Assembly (NCBI GenBank): GCA_946902875.1
Contig: OX336340.1
Location: 10,989,566 to 11,053,565, forward strand
Origin: Nematopogon swammerdamellus
Taxonomy: Eukaryota > Arthropoda > Insecta > Lepidoptera > Adelidae
Length of the DNA: 64,000 bases
Direction: 5' to 3'
In this document: positions 34,261 to 44,771 of the stretch, piece after piece
How the letters are laid out: every line of letters starts with the position of its first letter
Numbering within the stretch: the first letter of the stretch is position 1
The notes under the pieces: model-generated
The model's database searches: none
Seen by the model: the letters and a program-made list of their open reading frames with translations, nothing else
Told to the model about the DNA's origin: nothing
Translations under genes and position numbers: made by a program

Positions 34261-35109
34261 GGTGGAAATATTTAAATTCTAAAAAAAAAACAATTATGTA
34301 AACGATGACCTTGCATCGCTTAAAAAATCATCATTGTATAATTATCAGAAAAAAATTATTAAATTGAACACTTCCCTGCTCTGTGACTAAAATTGGTCAA
34401 GTCTTACAACAAAGAGAAATGGTTAGCGACAGTTTGACAGTATCCACGCCCCCTCTGATTTTTGGCATCTCGATGATGGTCAACCAATTGCAATGAGCGC
34501 TTGTTTACCTGTAGCCTGAATAATTTAATAATGAGTTATTTCCGCGATTTTTACACGCCCGATCGGCAAATTGGGCAATTGAGACTGACCTTTAATTCGA
34601 ACGGATTTTGAGATGTAGACTACGGATACGGGCTACCTGCTCATTGTTCTTTCATGACTTATTCTACCATATTTGGTGTAACGACGGATGCTTGTGAGTC
34701 TTGATGAGTCTTCCAAATTGATGGGGTTACGTAGTGATTGCTTATGTACTTGTGCTTACAGGTATCATATTATACTACACAACAGCATAACTCTTAATTT
34801 AGTTAACTACAAATAACACAGTTAGGGTTCAATATAAAATATTGTGAATACAAAATAATAACTAAAACGAGTTTGCTGAAAATAATTTTCAGCAAATTTT
34901 ATATAATTTATATCCTTTATTTCACATTCTTAAAATTTTACATTAATTTTACATATATTATACAAAAGAGTAATAAAAATACACAAAATTTAATTTATAT
35001 AATTATTATAAAATAGATTGATGGCACAGAGAGAAAAGAACACTAATATCGTAATTTGTTTTATTAGAAAAGTTAGGAGTATTAATATCTTGTAATACAA
35101 GGTATTAAT
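34261..35109. other. Intergenic, no gene seen
   Basis: AT-rich. The block 34897-34990 (TATATCCTTTATTTCACATT, ACATTAATTTTACATATATT) is a reversed copy of the tail of the 29965 repeat. Confidence 0.45.
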
Positions 35110-35315
35110 TAATATGTATTCCTAACTTGGTGGAAATCAATTGGTGGAACTGTCTTCGGTCTTCAAACGTCGTATAAATGGTCTATCAACGGGTGTATCA
35201 ACAGTCCGTAAATCTGTTGGCATTGTTGTTCTTTGTTGGAATTTGGCTCTCTCGGCTGCACCTTAGGTCTGTAGGCACAGCGACACATGCTAGTCCTCAT
35301 TTAAAAACAACCTAA
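35110..35315 (+). pseudogene. CR1-like LINE 3' terminus, highly decayed
   Basis: Reads VFKRRINGLS, a diverged counterpart of IFKRRVNKLD at the end of the 24002 frame, followed by a 3' UTR-like GTAGGCACAGCGACACATGC, TAGTC matching GGGCACAGCCACCCGTGCCG, GTAGTC. No A-tail is clear. Confidence 0.5.
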
Positions 35316-36411
35316 TAACAAGTAGGTATATAAAATCTGACTTCATGACTTGTTCCATGGCATTGATTGCAGTGCATATAAGTACCTAATATGAACTAGC
35401 TAGAGTCTGCCATAAATCCACTTTGAAAGTGATTTACATGGGCTTGATTGAACTATTAATTAAATTGAATAACGATCTATGTAGCTGTGCACTGCGTCTA
35501 GGTGCTTGGAAGGAGACAGGAAGATAATTGCCGAGAGGTTGTGGAATCAATGAAGACTGCTTATGGGCTGTATGGTAGGTATTGTTTCAGATATAACATT
35601 ATAAACTGCTGTCTTTACATGCTCTAATATGTAAATACTATATCCATGTAATAACACTTAATCGAGTTCTACTAAATAAAGGTGGTTCCTTATATGAACA
35701 CAGTCTTCTAGAAAAAGTTTTTCTGTACGTCAAAATTGATTAGCTTTTTCATATTGCATTTTGTTTGTGTTCCCTAACAAAATTGGAGAAACGGAATACT
35801 GGTTATGGCATCACTTCGGTGTCATTTCGCCCTCCGTCTCTCACAAGCTCCCAGAGCCAAACGGGTAGAAATGATTTATTCATGCTGTGGTATAGACATG
35901 GATAAAATAATTCGAATAGTTGTAGATAATGAATAATAGGGCTTCAAACAAATTATGAAAAAATTCAAAGAATTAAATCACATGATTTTTTTAATAATTT
36001 GGTTAATTTATTTAAGGAAACAAATGAAAAGGGCAAAAATAGTTTGTCTCACCCCATTCATTAAAAAATTCAATACATTTTGCTAGTGTCCCCGTTAAAA
36101 TTTATATAAAAGTAGCGATTCCTTTAAGTTGGCTAGGTTGGCGCCGCCAAACCGAATAAAATGAATGCCACCATTATTATCGAATTAATATTAATAACCC
36201 ACGATGAATAAGATAAAACGTCAATCCATAATTTGAAATTTCGCGCGCGTCAAACGCGCGCAACGAATGACGACACATCAAGGCATTCATTGGCCGCTTG
36301 GCTACATTTGAAGCGCCATCGTATTCCATACAAGCGGCCGATGTCCCCCATCCCGCGCGCACCCGCTGAACAGCCTTTCGAGTTGGCGCAGCGGGGAGCG
36401 CATTATTTAGC
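35316..36411. other. Intergenic, no gene seen
   Basis: AT-rich until about 36230, then GC-richer with GCGCGCGTCAAACGCGCGC near 36243, an 8-bp inverted motif. No coding evidence. Confidence 0.4.
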
Positions 36412-36485
36412 GCGACTAGCGAGCTAGGTGTGCGTATGTGTGCGCGCTGCGACTAGCGAGCTATGTGTGTTATGTGTGCGTGTGT
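36412..36485 (+). repeat. Two-copy tandem repeat, 37 bp unit
   Basis: GCGACTAGCGAGCTAGGTGT followed by GCGTATGTGTGCGC, then again GCGACTAGCGAGCTATGTGT with a TG-rich extension. Confidence 0.75.
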
Positions 36486-37498
36486 CAGTTGATAGCTGCA
36501 TATATTCCTTTATATAGGTATGGGCCTGGTAATCCTGGTATGGATAAATCCTCTGCGGTGTTTTTTTTAATTTAAAGTGATTATTCATTGGTTATATGAA
36601 ATTATGAAAAAAAAATTCCTTAGCCAGAGCCAACCCAATACTCAGCACCAGGAATCGCTGCTTTAAAAGTAGGTATCGGAAACATTGCAAAGTTGAAAGT
36701 ATCGAAGAAATTATAGATTAACTGTTGCGGTACTAAACACACATTGTACGAGGTCCGACTAGCCCTTGACCGCTTTTTAAGCATAAAAACGGTTTAAATA
36801 TTCCCACATATTCGGTGCGTAGGTGATTGTATATATGTACAATGTGTTGGGACTGTTACTGTTGTAGATTGAAAAAAATTATGAGAAAAAAAATAACCCT
36901 CCTTTTTGTTTCGCGCAGTCGGGTAAAAAGTGCTTCATTTTTGTCTTCATAATAGCTTCATGTTTGTTTCTTTATGAGACACCCTGCGTACAATTTCTTA
37001 TTATTCATTTATGTAAATTACAATCATATGCTAATGTTATTATTGGTTTTAACACTTATTCCAATATAACATCTAGCAATAGTTAAATTAGCATAATCCC
37101 TGATGCAAAATTATACCAAATGTGACCACATCAATACGATGTTTTGCAAGTTCATTGTACCTAGGGATAAACATGTAAATGTATTTATACATTATGGACA
37201 AAAATACGAAATTTTCCAGTTAGTAATAACATAAATCTTAGAGATAAAATAAAAATAGAACAGGAATTATTTATTGTACACTAGTAGTTAAACAATAATC
37301 CAAGAAGAAAGATACACATAGCACAACATACATTAACAAGGACATACATTAAAGAGGACAAAATAGCGTGCAAACAAACAAGGACAAAATAGCGTGCAAA
37401 GGCGGACTTATCACTAGTAGTTATTTCTTCCAGGAAACCATGTCGAGCCTATAGGCCACAAATTATTCAATATTTAACTAGAAATAAATAATAATTGT

Positions 37499-37880
37499 CA
37501 GCCTCGGTAGCTCAGTGGTGCGGTCGGTCTACTGTCGGTCAGATCATAAGCACACCCTGGGCGCGGTCAGTGAATGGATGGGTGACCGATCGACCGTTGG
37601 AGGCTCGGATGGAGCGTGGTTCAGATTCCACGCAAAACTGTAGGTCCCTTCCTTTCTAACCTTACTAGGTGGTAGGGTTTAATCCGCCCGGGTTGGTATC
37701 ATCGCACCGAATGAAAGGTCGGTTGAAACGGCTATTTAAATAGTTCGTGTTTTCCGTCCCATTGTAGCCGGCACGACCGAAGGGAAGCACTGACATGGAA
37801 CCTAGTATACCATGGTATTATGGGCTGACATCGCGGATGTAGTAGGTGATGTAGCCACCCGTGTCAGTTCCCATAAAAAA
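37499..37880 (+). mobile_element. SINE, full-length, composite tRNA-like + 5S rRNA-like head
   Basis: Starts CAGCCTCGGTAGCTCAGTGG, with a tRNA box A-like string at 37506-37518. Then GGGCGCGGTCAGTGAATGGA, TGGGTGACCGATC at about 37559-37592 closely matches the 3' half of eukaryotic 5S rRNA (GCGGTCAGTACTTGGATGGG, TGACCG, which includes box C). The body follows: GGTGGTAGGGTTTAATCCGC, CCGGCACGACCGAAGGGAAG, tail GATGTAGCCACCCGTGTCAG and a short A-run. No protein. Best representative of its family in the window. Confidence 0.9.
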
Positions 37881-38428
37881 TAGGGGTAGGCTTACCTACA
37901 ATTTAAACATATTTTATTTTCAACTTGATTTTGGCGACCCCTATTAATATTATAGTTGAAGGCGCTTGATTTTGCTCATGTCTTAAATTTTGTTACCTCA
38001 TTTCAAGTTTCATGAAAATCGCTCAAGACGTTTAGGCTGTGACAGACAGACCGGCGAACGGACAGGATCGTCGTCGCCGTCTACGGAACCCTGAAGTAAC
38101 GAAGAAACCTATCTCTCTGTGAGCGATTAGGAAGCAACAAGCTCAACCTGGCCGAGTAGCCTCTGTTTGCCGCGGTGGTAATTACGCATTGTTCTGATTT
38201 GAGCTGAGCTTTATCTCAAAGTGAAGGTAAGGCTGGAATACCTCGTCTGGGCTCATTTACTGCTTTGTTATCGTGATCCAGATGATTGCAACAGCTGTGC
38301 AATGTGCACGCCTATGAACGCACTGTTACATCTTTTTCTATTTCAACTGCTTTAGTAGGTACCTATCTAATTACTCAGCTCTAACTTTCAGTTCGTAGGC
38401 AGAGTTAAGTAGGTGGATATATTACGAG

Positions 38429-38890
38429 TTTTTAACCGACTTCCAAAAAAGGAGGAGGTTCTCAATTCGTCTGTATGTTTTTTTTTATTTTTTTTTTTAT
38501 TTTTTTTTTTATTATTTTTTTGTATGTTTGTAACACGATTTCTCCGTCAATTGAGGGCCGATTTAGAAAATTCTTTTTTTGTTAGTTAGGTCATACTTCC
38601 GAGGTGGTCCCATTTCAATTTTATCGAAATTGGTTCAGTGGTTTTCGAAAAATCAGCATAATACTATGGTGTGTGGTTACCTTCAGCAAAACTTGTGATG
38701 TGGTCGTTTTCGGCAATTTTCAGTTTGATAAATTAGTATGGTGTGTGGTTACCTTCAGCAAAACATTTGTGATGTGGACTTATTCAGCAATTTGCAGTCT
38801 GACACATATGGCGAATAATTCTGTACCACTTCAATCGATTTCGATTATTCGATTTCGATTATTCTTTTTTATGTAATATTACTAAAAAGA
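38429..38890 (+). repeat. Dispersed repeat with AACCGACTTCC motif and internal 70 bp duplication
   Basis: Begins TTTTTAACCGACTTCCAAAA, AAGGAGGAGGTTCTCAATTC, T-rich microsatellite, GATTTCTCCGTCAATTGAGG, GCCGATTT. The phrase GTGTGTGGTTACCTTCAGCA, AAAC, GTGATGTGG is repeated at about 38669 and 38741. A second, shorter copy of the first part lies at 39259-39370. Typical of abundant lepidopteran non-autonomous elements. Confidence 0.7.
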
Positions 38891-39258
38891 ATGAAATAAA
38901 AACTGTTTTAAAAAATATTAAACCGATTTCCAAAAAAAAAAAAAAAAAAACTAAAAAGTATTAAATACCTAATATTTTGAAATTTTCTCTGTCCTGTTGA
39001 AATACATGAATCGATATACTAGTGATACATATTCGGACCCTTGTTTCATGAATATTCTAAATTTGAAATTTTTTTATCTTTTCCGACCGGCGTTTAATTT
39101 ATTATGGTACCTGGCCAGTACCTACTGTACCGAGTACCATCGAGCTGGTTTGATGATGGAGACAGAAGGTGGCCATAGGAACTCCTAAACTACACATGAT
39201 AAACCCATCGTGTTTGGGCTCGTTGCATTTGTCTTCACGAGAAATTTACTTTAGACCT

Positions 39259-39480
39259 AAAAGATTCTCAATTCGACGGTATGTTTTCTTTTTTTGGATG
39301 TTTGTTACGCGATTACTCCGTCAATTGTGGGCCGATTTTGAAAATTCTTTTTTTTTTTATTTGAAAGGGGATAACCCTGAGGTTTTTGAAGTGAAAACTT
39401 CTTTAGCGGCTCTTGGCACTTTTTTAGGTGGGTAAAAATGTATAACTCGCGACATCGCGTCAGCGTCATTTTTAAAATGA
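39259..39480 (+). repeat. Second copy of the AACCGACTTCC-family repeat
   Basis: AGATTCTCAATTCGACGGTA, GTTACGCGATTACTCCGTCA, ATTGTGGGCCGATTTTGAAA parallels 38455-38575, then continues with GATAACCCTGAGGTTTTTGA, a tail absent from the first copy. Confidence 0.65.
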
Positions 39481-39554
39481 AACCTTAAGTCATTGCGTTA
39501 AGGGTTAAGTTAGAGTGGCACGGGATCTGCCGGCACTCCCGGAGTGCAACTGTT

Positions 39555-39750
39555 AAGTAGGGTTCCGTAACACGTTTATGTCTGTCCATTCTACTAAGTT
39601 CTGCAAAATGAATGTAGGGTTCCGTAACATATGCATGTCTATCCGTTCTACTAAATTTTACAATTTTCAACCAAGGTCCTCCGACGGTTATTTTATAATA
39701 AAAGTAGGCTTCCGTAACACGTTTATGTCTGTCCATTCTACTAAGTTCTG
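39555..39750 (+). repeat. Three imperfect copies of a CTTCCGTAACACGTTTATGTC unit
   Basis: GGTTCCGTAACACGTTTATG, TCTGTCCATTCTACTAAGTT, CTGCAA recurs at about 39560, 39616 (diverged) and 39707. The third copy runs directly into the SINE at 39752. Confidence 0.75.
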
Positions 39751-39751
39751 C

Positions 39752-40098
39752 AACATCACCTACAACGTCTGTGATGTCAGCCCATAACACCAGTGCCATG
39801 TCAGTGCTTCCCCCTTTGATCGTGCTGACTACACTGAACTGGTCGGAAAACACAAACTATTTACATAGCCGTTTCGACCGACGTTTAATTCAGTGCGGTG
39901 GTACCAACCCGGGAAGGTTAAACCCTACCACCAAGTAAAATTACGAGGGAAGGGACTTACAGTTTTACGAGGAATCCGAACCTTGGTCAGCCTCCAACGG
40001 TCAGCGGTCACCCATCTAAGTACTGACCGCACCCAGCGTTGCTTAAAATTCAATAGCGACAGTTGACTGTCTGCACCACTGAGCTATCGAAGCTGACG
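39752..40098 (-). mobile_element. SINE, full-length, 5S rRNA-like head
   Basis: Reverse of the 37499 family. On the minus strand the head reads TTAAGCAACGCTGGGTGCGG, TCAGTACTTAGATGGGTGAC, CGC, which follows 5S rRNA (AAGCAACGTCGGGCGCGGTC, AGTACTTGGATGGGTGACCG) with few changes over about 40 bases. This copy gives the clearest evidence of 5S ancestry. Tail CATCACCTACAACGTCTGTG in plus view. Confidence 0.9.
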
Positions 40099-40138
40099 TG
40101 GTCCTAATTTAATTGGGTCAAGATCGGATTGGAAAGCG

Positions 40139-40178
40139 AGGCGGAATCGCGAGGCCGAAGGCCGAGCGATTCCGCCGA
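40139..40178. repeat. Hairpin with GGCCGAAGGCC loop
   Basis: GGCGGAATCGC and GCGATTCCGCC form an 11-bp perfect stem around GAGGCCGAAGGCCGA. The loop is the same motif that forms the core of the 40926 and 54769 arrays. Confidence 0.75.
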
Positions 40179-40215
40179 GTACATTAATAGCAAAAAATTA
40201 CTAAAAAAAACTGTG

Positions 40216-40665
40216 AAATAAAAAAAAAGTTTTAAAAAACATAAAACCGACTTCCTAAAAAAAGGAAAACTAAAAAACTATTCAAAATAAAAATATAAAA
40301 ACCGCCTTCAAAAATATATGAAATAAAAACCTAAAAAAAAAAACGAACCCTAGAGTTGAAGGCGGTGCTAAAGCAAGCAAAAATTATGCATGAAAGAAAA
40401 CATGAGCGGATGATAATATCCTTTGTGATTTGTAAAGCAAGCAAAAATGATGCATGAAAGAAAACATGAGTGGATGATAATATCCTTTGTGATTTGTGTA
40501 GCCTTTTTAGCACCGCCTTCAACTCTAGGGTTCGTTTTTTTTTTTTTAGGTTTTTATTTCATATATTTTTGAAGGCGGTTTTTATATTTTTATTTTGAAT
40601 AGTTTTTTAGTTTTCCTTTTTTTAGGAAGTCGGTTTTATGTTTTTTAAAACTTTTTTTTTATTTT
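40216..40665. mobile_element. Palindromic element with two central 64 bp direct repeats
   Basis: Arms 40216-40370 and 40505-40665 are near-perfect inverted repeats: TAAAACCGACTTCCTAAAAA, AACCGCCTTCAAAAATATAT and AACCCTAGAGTTGAAGGCGG, each with its complement. The centre contains two direct copies of AAAGCAAGCAAAAATTATGC, ATGAAAGAAAACATGAGCGG, ATGATAATATCCTTTGTGAT at 40371-40434 and 40435-40498, differing at only a few positions. Confidence 0.85.
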
Positions 40666-40807
40666 GTGCAGTGTAGTTAGTTTAGTTTTTAGAAAGCTCT
40701 CTCATGCTCCTTTCCGTGATATTGCTTGTTAATATTTCTCTAAAATAAGTATTCAGGGGTCACCATTGCGCTAGTTGGTGTCAGAAAAAACGCATGCTGT
40801 CTTTAAG

Positions 40808-40925
40808 TAATAAAAATAATACACCATTATAGTCACCTTTTTTAATAATAAGCAAATTCAAATAGCAAACCAAACAGAACATTACGCTGCTTGTTTATGT
40901 GTTCGTATTCTTTGTATTATTTCAC
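40808..40925 (+). repeat. About 113 bp direct repeat, copy 1 (partner at 43376-43489)
   Basis: ATAATACACCATTATAGTCA, CCTTTTTTAATAATAAGCAA, ATTCAAATAGCAAACCAAAC, AGAACATTACGCTGCTTGTT, TATGTGTTCGTATTCTTTGT. Its right border coincides exactly with the first base of the giant palindrome. Confidence 0.85.
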
Positions 40926-42643
40926 TAGCTTTTGCCCGCGGCTTCGCTCGCGTGAAATGCGTATTTCAAAGGAAGAAAGTAAGTAACTAAGGGCGAGCTG
41001 GGTTCAGGTAAACGATAAACCGTCTCGAAGAAAGTGAGTAACTTTTTGAGGCCGAAGGCGGAGTTGCTTTCAGGAAGACGATAAACCTTTTCGAAGACAG
41101 TAAGTAACTATGGGCGAGGCCGAAGGCCGAGCTGCGTTCAGGAAGAGGATAAACCATCTTTAAGAAAATAAGTAACAAAGGGCGAGGCCGAAGGCCGAGC
41201 TGCGTTCAGGAAGAGGGTAACCTTTTCGAAGAAAGTAAGTAACTATGGGCGAGACCGAAGGCCGAGCTGCCTTCACGATGAGGGTAAACTTTTCGAAGAA
41301 AGTAAGTAACAGAGGGCGAGGCCGAAGGCCGAGCTGCGTTCAGGAAAACGATAAACCTTTTCGAAGACAGTAAGTAACAATGGGCGAGGCCGAAGGCCGA
41401 GCTGCGTTCAGGAAGAGGATAATCTTTTCGAAGAAAGTAAGTAACAGAGGGCGAGGCCGAAGGCCGAGCTGCGTTCAGGAAGACGATAAACCTTTTCGAA
41501 GACAGTAAGTAACTATGGGCGAGGCCGAAGGCCGTGCTGCGTTCAGGATGAGGGTAAACTTTTCGAAGAAAGTAAGTAACAGAGGGCGAGGCCAAAGGCC
41601 GAACTGCGTTCAGGAAGGCGATAAACCTTTTCGAAGACAGTAAGTAACTATGGGCGTGGCCGAAGGCCGAGCTGCGTTCAGGAAGACGATAAACATTTTC
41701 GAAGAAAGTAAGTAACAGAGAAGTTACTTTCTTCGAGAAGATTTATGGTCTTCCTGAACGCAGCTCGGCCTTCGGACTCGCCCTCTGTTACTTACATTCT
41801 TCGAAAAGGTTATCCTCTTCCTGAACGCAGCTCGGCCTTCGGCCTCGCCCTTTGTTGCTTACTTTCTTAGGGATGGTTTATCCTCTTCCTGAACGCAGCT
41901 CGGCCTTCGGCCTCGCCCATAGTTACTTACTGTCTTCGAAAAGGTTTATCGTCTTCCTGAACGCAGCTCGGCCTTCGGCCTCGCCCTCTGTTACTTACTT
42001 TCTTAGAAAAGGTTATCCTCTTCCTGAACGCAGCTCGGCCTTCGGCCTCGCCCATAGTTACTTACTGTCTTCGAGAAGGTTTATCGTTTTCCTGAACGCA
42101 GCTCGGCCTTCGGCCTCGCCCTCTCTTGCTTACTTTCTTCGAAAAGTTTACCCTCATCCTGAACGCAGTTCGGCCTTCGGCCTCGCCCATAGTTACTTAC
42201 TTTCTTCGAAAAGCTTATCCTCATCCTGAACGCAGCTCGGCCTTCGGCCTCGCCCTTTGTTACTTACTTTCTTAAAGATGGTTTATCCTCTTCCTGAACG
42301 CAGCTCGGCCTTCGGCCTCGCCCATAGTTACTTACTGTCTTCGAAAAGTTTACCCTCATCCTGAACGCAGCTCGGCCTTCGGCCTCGCCCATAGATACTT
42401 ACTTTCTTCGAAAAGCTTATCCTCTTCCTGAACGCAGCTCGGCCTTCGGCCTCGCCCATAGTTACTTACTCTCTTCGAAAAGGTTTATCGTCTTCCTGAA
42501 AGCAACTCCGCCTTCGGCCTCAAAAAGTTACTCACTTTCTTCGAGACGGTTTATCGTTTACCTGAACCCAGCTCGCCCTTAGTTACTTACTTTCTTCCTT
42601 TGAAATACGCATTTCACGCGAGCGAAGCCGCGGGCAAAAGCTA
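40926..42643. repeat. Giant palindrome of about 24 minisatellite units (67-68 bp)
   Basis: Left end CTAGCTTTTGCCCGCGGCTT, CGCTCGCGTGAAATGCG; right end is the exact reverse complement. Each arm is an array of a 67-68 bp unit: GGGCGAGGCCGAAGGCCGAG, CTGCGTTCAGGAAGACGATA, AACCTTTTCGAAGACAGTAA, GTAACTAT. About 11 units lie left of the centre (near 41722) and about 13 right of it, in opposite orientation. Outermost units carry matching private variants (GAGCTGGGTTCAGGTAAACG; TTTTTGAGGCCGAAGGCGG) on both sides, showing the arms are copies of each other. The repetitive open frames on either strand are an artefact of the array. No transposase frame. Confidence 0.93.
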
Positions 42644-43055
42644 GTTATAACAATAAAAACATATGGTACATATCACTACAAAGATGTTCAGGAAGACGAA
42701 CGCAAATGTTTTTCAAATTAACTGCATATTTACTTTTCCTTTAAATAGAACAGAAATTGTTATATTTCAATTTTCCACTATTTTCGCTCTCCTGAACAAT
42801 TTAGCATTTTGGTTAATACAGTGTTTCGCTCTGGAGCAGCCGATAGGTTTGCACCTAAAATTAATCAAATAGATAGGTACCTAACGAAGTTAACCTACAT
42901 AATAAATATTATGAATCGAATTAAATAAGAAACTCTGCTCAAGACAATGCATACACACACCGCGCTCCGCCCCGCCGCCGCGCCGCCAGTCTTCGCCAGC
43001 AGCCGCGCTACTAACCCCCGCCGCGCCGCGCCGCCCTATATTTCGGCGTTTGGAA

Positions 43056-43345
43056 CAATTCGATTTGTATGGGAGCCACATCTTAGCGTAGCCGGAAGTG
43101 AATTTTAGTAAGCCTATCCTGTGTCCCGTATAGTAAAATTGGTTTGTACTAAGTTTCATCAAATTCGGATGATGGCTTTAAGAGTTATGGAGGAACATAC
43201 ATACATACATACATACATACATACAGAAAAGATTTCTAAAAATCGTCAATTTAGCTTTAGTATCATACATAGAGGCTACAAACTCAATATTTCCTAAAAC
43301 AAAGTAACTTACTCCATGACCATCCCTTACAGATTTATTATTAGT
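43056..43345 (+). repeat. Dispersed repeat with CATA microsatellite, partner of 9365-9611
   Basis: GTATGGGAGCCACATCTTAG, GTAGCCGGAAGTGAATTTTA, CATCAAATTCGGATGATGGC, then about seven CATA units (43198-43225), AGAAAAGATTTCTAAAAATC, CATGACCATCCCTTACAGAT. The segment just before it (42955-43045) is extremely CpG-rich and may belong to the same element. Confidence 0.75.
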
Positions 43346-43375
43346 ATTGATTACATAATTTAATTATTATTTTAT

Positions 43376-43489
43376 TAAAAATAATACACCATTATTGTCA
43401 CCTTTTTTAATAATAAGCAAATTCAAATAGCAAACCAAACAGAACATAACGCTGCTTGTTTATGTGTTCGTATTCTTTGTATTATTTCA
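43376..43489 (+). repeat. About 113 bp direct repeat, copy 2, with flanking duplications
   Basis: Near-identical to 40808-40925. It is bracketed by TTACATAATTTAATTATTAT and ATTACGTAATTTAATTATTA, which look like a target-site duplication of about 22 bp from a retrotransposition-type insertion. Confidence 0.75.
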
Positions 43490-44117
43490 TTACGTAATTT
43501 AATTATTATTTTTGTAAGCTCGGTTTTGTATTGCAAAGAAATACATTTTTTTCACGTTTTTTTCTCAGGTTTGTATGCCACGCGCGAATATCAAATCACC
43601 GCTTGTATTTATTCACTCGTCACACACAATCGACATATGTACCAAAAGATAATAAAGCCATGGACTGACAGGGAGTGGGTATTTATTGTCAAAGGAAATA
43701 AATAGCCAGAATCGGCATCGTCATACATTGTGGTACACATTTTACCTTGTTGCCATCATTTGGTCGGAGTGCACTCCATTTGCAGCAGATAAAAGATCAG
43801 AGAGGAGACAAGGTGTTGGAGAGATTATATTACCTACTAACTGCGCCAGTAGCTAAATAACGTTAGATTTAAAAGGAATAATATCAAGATATATACTATT
43901 TAATATTTTATCATTTCTCCGATCGCGTTCACTTCCGACCCATATGAATAATGGCGTCATACAAGTTACTCTCTTTTCGTCTTTAAGTTACTCTTAGTTA
44001 AGTTTTTCTGAAAACCTATTCTGATTGGGTACTTTTTAGTGATGCGCGGTCAAACGAACAGACAAAAATTCCAAATATAAGCTTAATGCAATTCTTTCAT
44101 TTATCCTTCTGAGATAT

Positions 44118-44318
44118 TTTTTTTTTATGGAAACTGACACGGTTGGCTACATCACCTACAACATTCGTGATGTTAGCCCACAACACCAGGTGAACTAGGT
44201 GCCATATCAGTGCTTCCCTTCGGTTTTGCCGGCTACACTGAACTGGACGGAAAACATAAACTATTTACATAGCCGTTTCGACCGACGTTTCATTCAGTGC
44301 GGTGGTATCAACCCAATA
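44118..44318 (-). mobile_element. SINE body fragment
   Basis: Plus view: T-run, GGAAACTGACACGGTTGGCT, ACATCACCTACAACATTCGT, GTGCTTCCCTTCGG, GAACTGGACGGAAAACATAA, CCGTTTCGACCGACGTTTCA, GTGCGGTGGTATCAACCC, then it stops. The head is missing, so it is 5'-truncated. Confidence 0.85.
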
Positions 44319-44615
44319 CTAATTACTGAGTGTTGCCTCATGATGCCTCTTCTAACTATATATCTCCACGGCATTATTCGATATATCCGATCACGGCAAT
44401 TTAAGTTTGATATAATGACACGGCATCAAAGTAAATATCATTATCTACCTGCTGTAATCTGTTCTAATCACGCCTGAACACACGGAGTGGACCGGTGCCG
44501 GAACTGCGGACCAGATCAATGTCTGTGTTTGTCGTCTCGATTCGATTGTCTTTGCAGATGTAAACTGTCGATTGTCGATTGAAGATTGCTGCGATGTATT
44601 ATTTAGAATTGAGAA

Positions 44616-44771
44616 ATGCTACGGTTTGTTCTCGAAATTGACTGCATTGTAACATTTTGTTTATGTTCTTGCAATCAAGTGAGTTGCGTCAATGTGAGCG
44701 AGCTCACAGAGCGGTTGAGGGAGATGAACAGGAAACTTTCCGATATCCTACAGGGGCGCCCTATACGGAAC
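44616..44771 (+). CDS. Candidate first coding exon, unrecognised, possibly secreted
   Basis: ATG-initiated frame of 52 codons ending exactly at a good donor (CGGAAC|GTAAGC, phase 0). The N-terminus MLRFVLEIDCIVTFCLCSCN has a hydrophobic, Cys-rich run that could be a signal peptide. It is followed by a polar, helix-prone segment, VNVSELTERLREMNRKLSDI then LQGRPIRN, whose codon use looks coding (GC-rich third positions, unlike its surroundings). I recognise no family. Alternatively the first 24 codons are intron and the exon begins near 44680. Neighbour candidate exons lie at 45149 and 47836. This is a prediction from frame plus splice signals only. Confidence 0.35.

Noticed and set aside
37499..37600. 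A functional 5S rRNA gene
   Set aside because: Only the 3' half resembles 5S rRNA and it is embedded in a repeated SINE.
41206..42229. Open frames translating to repeated SYLLSSKRFIVFLNAARPSA-type peptides
   Set aside because: They arise from the 67 bp units being read through in both directions; the same frames appear mirrored on the two strands of the palindrome, and there is no start context or conservation of a protein design.
40926..42643. CRISPR array
   Set aside because: Eukaryotic context, units abut without unique spacers, and the array inverts at its centre.
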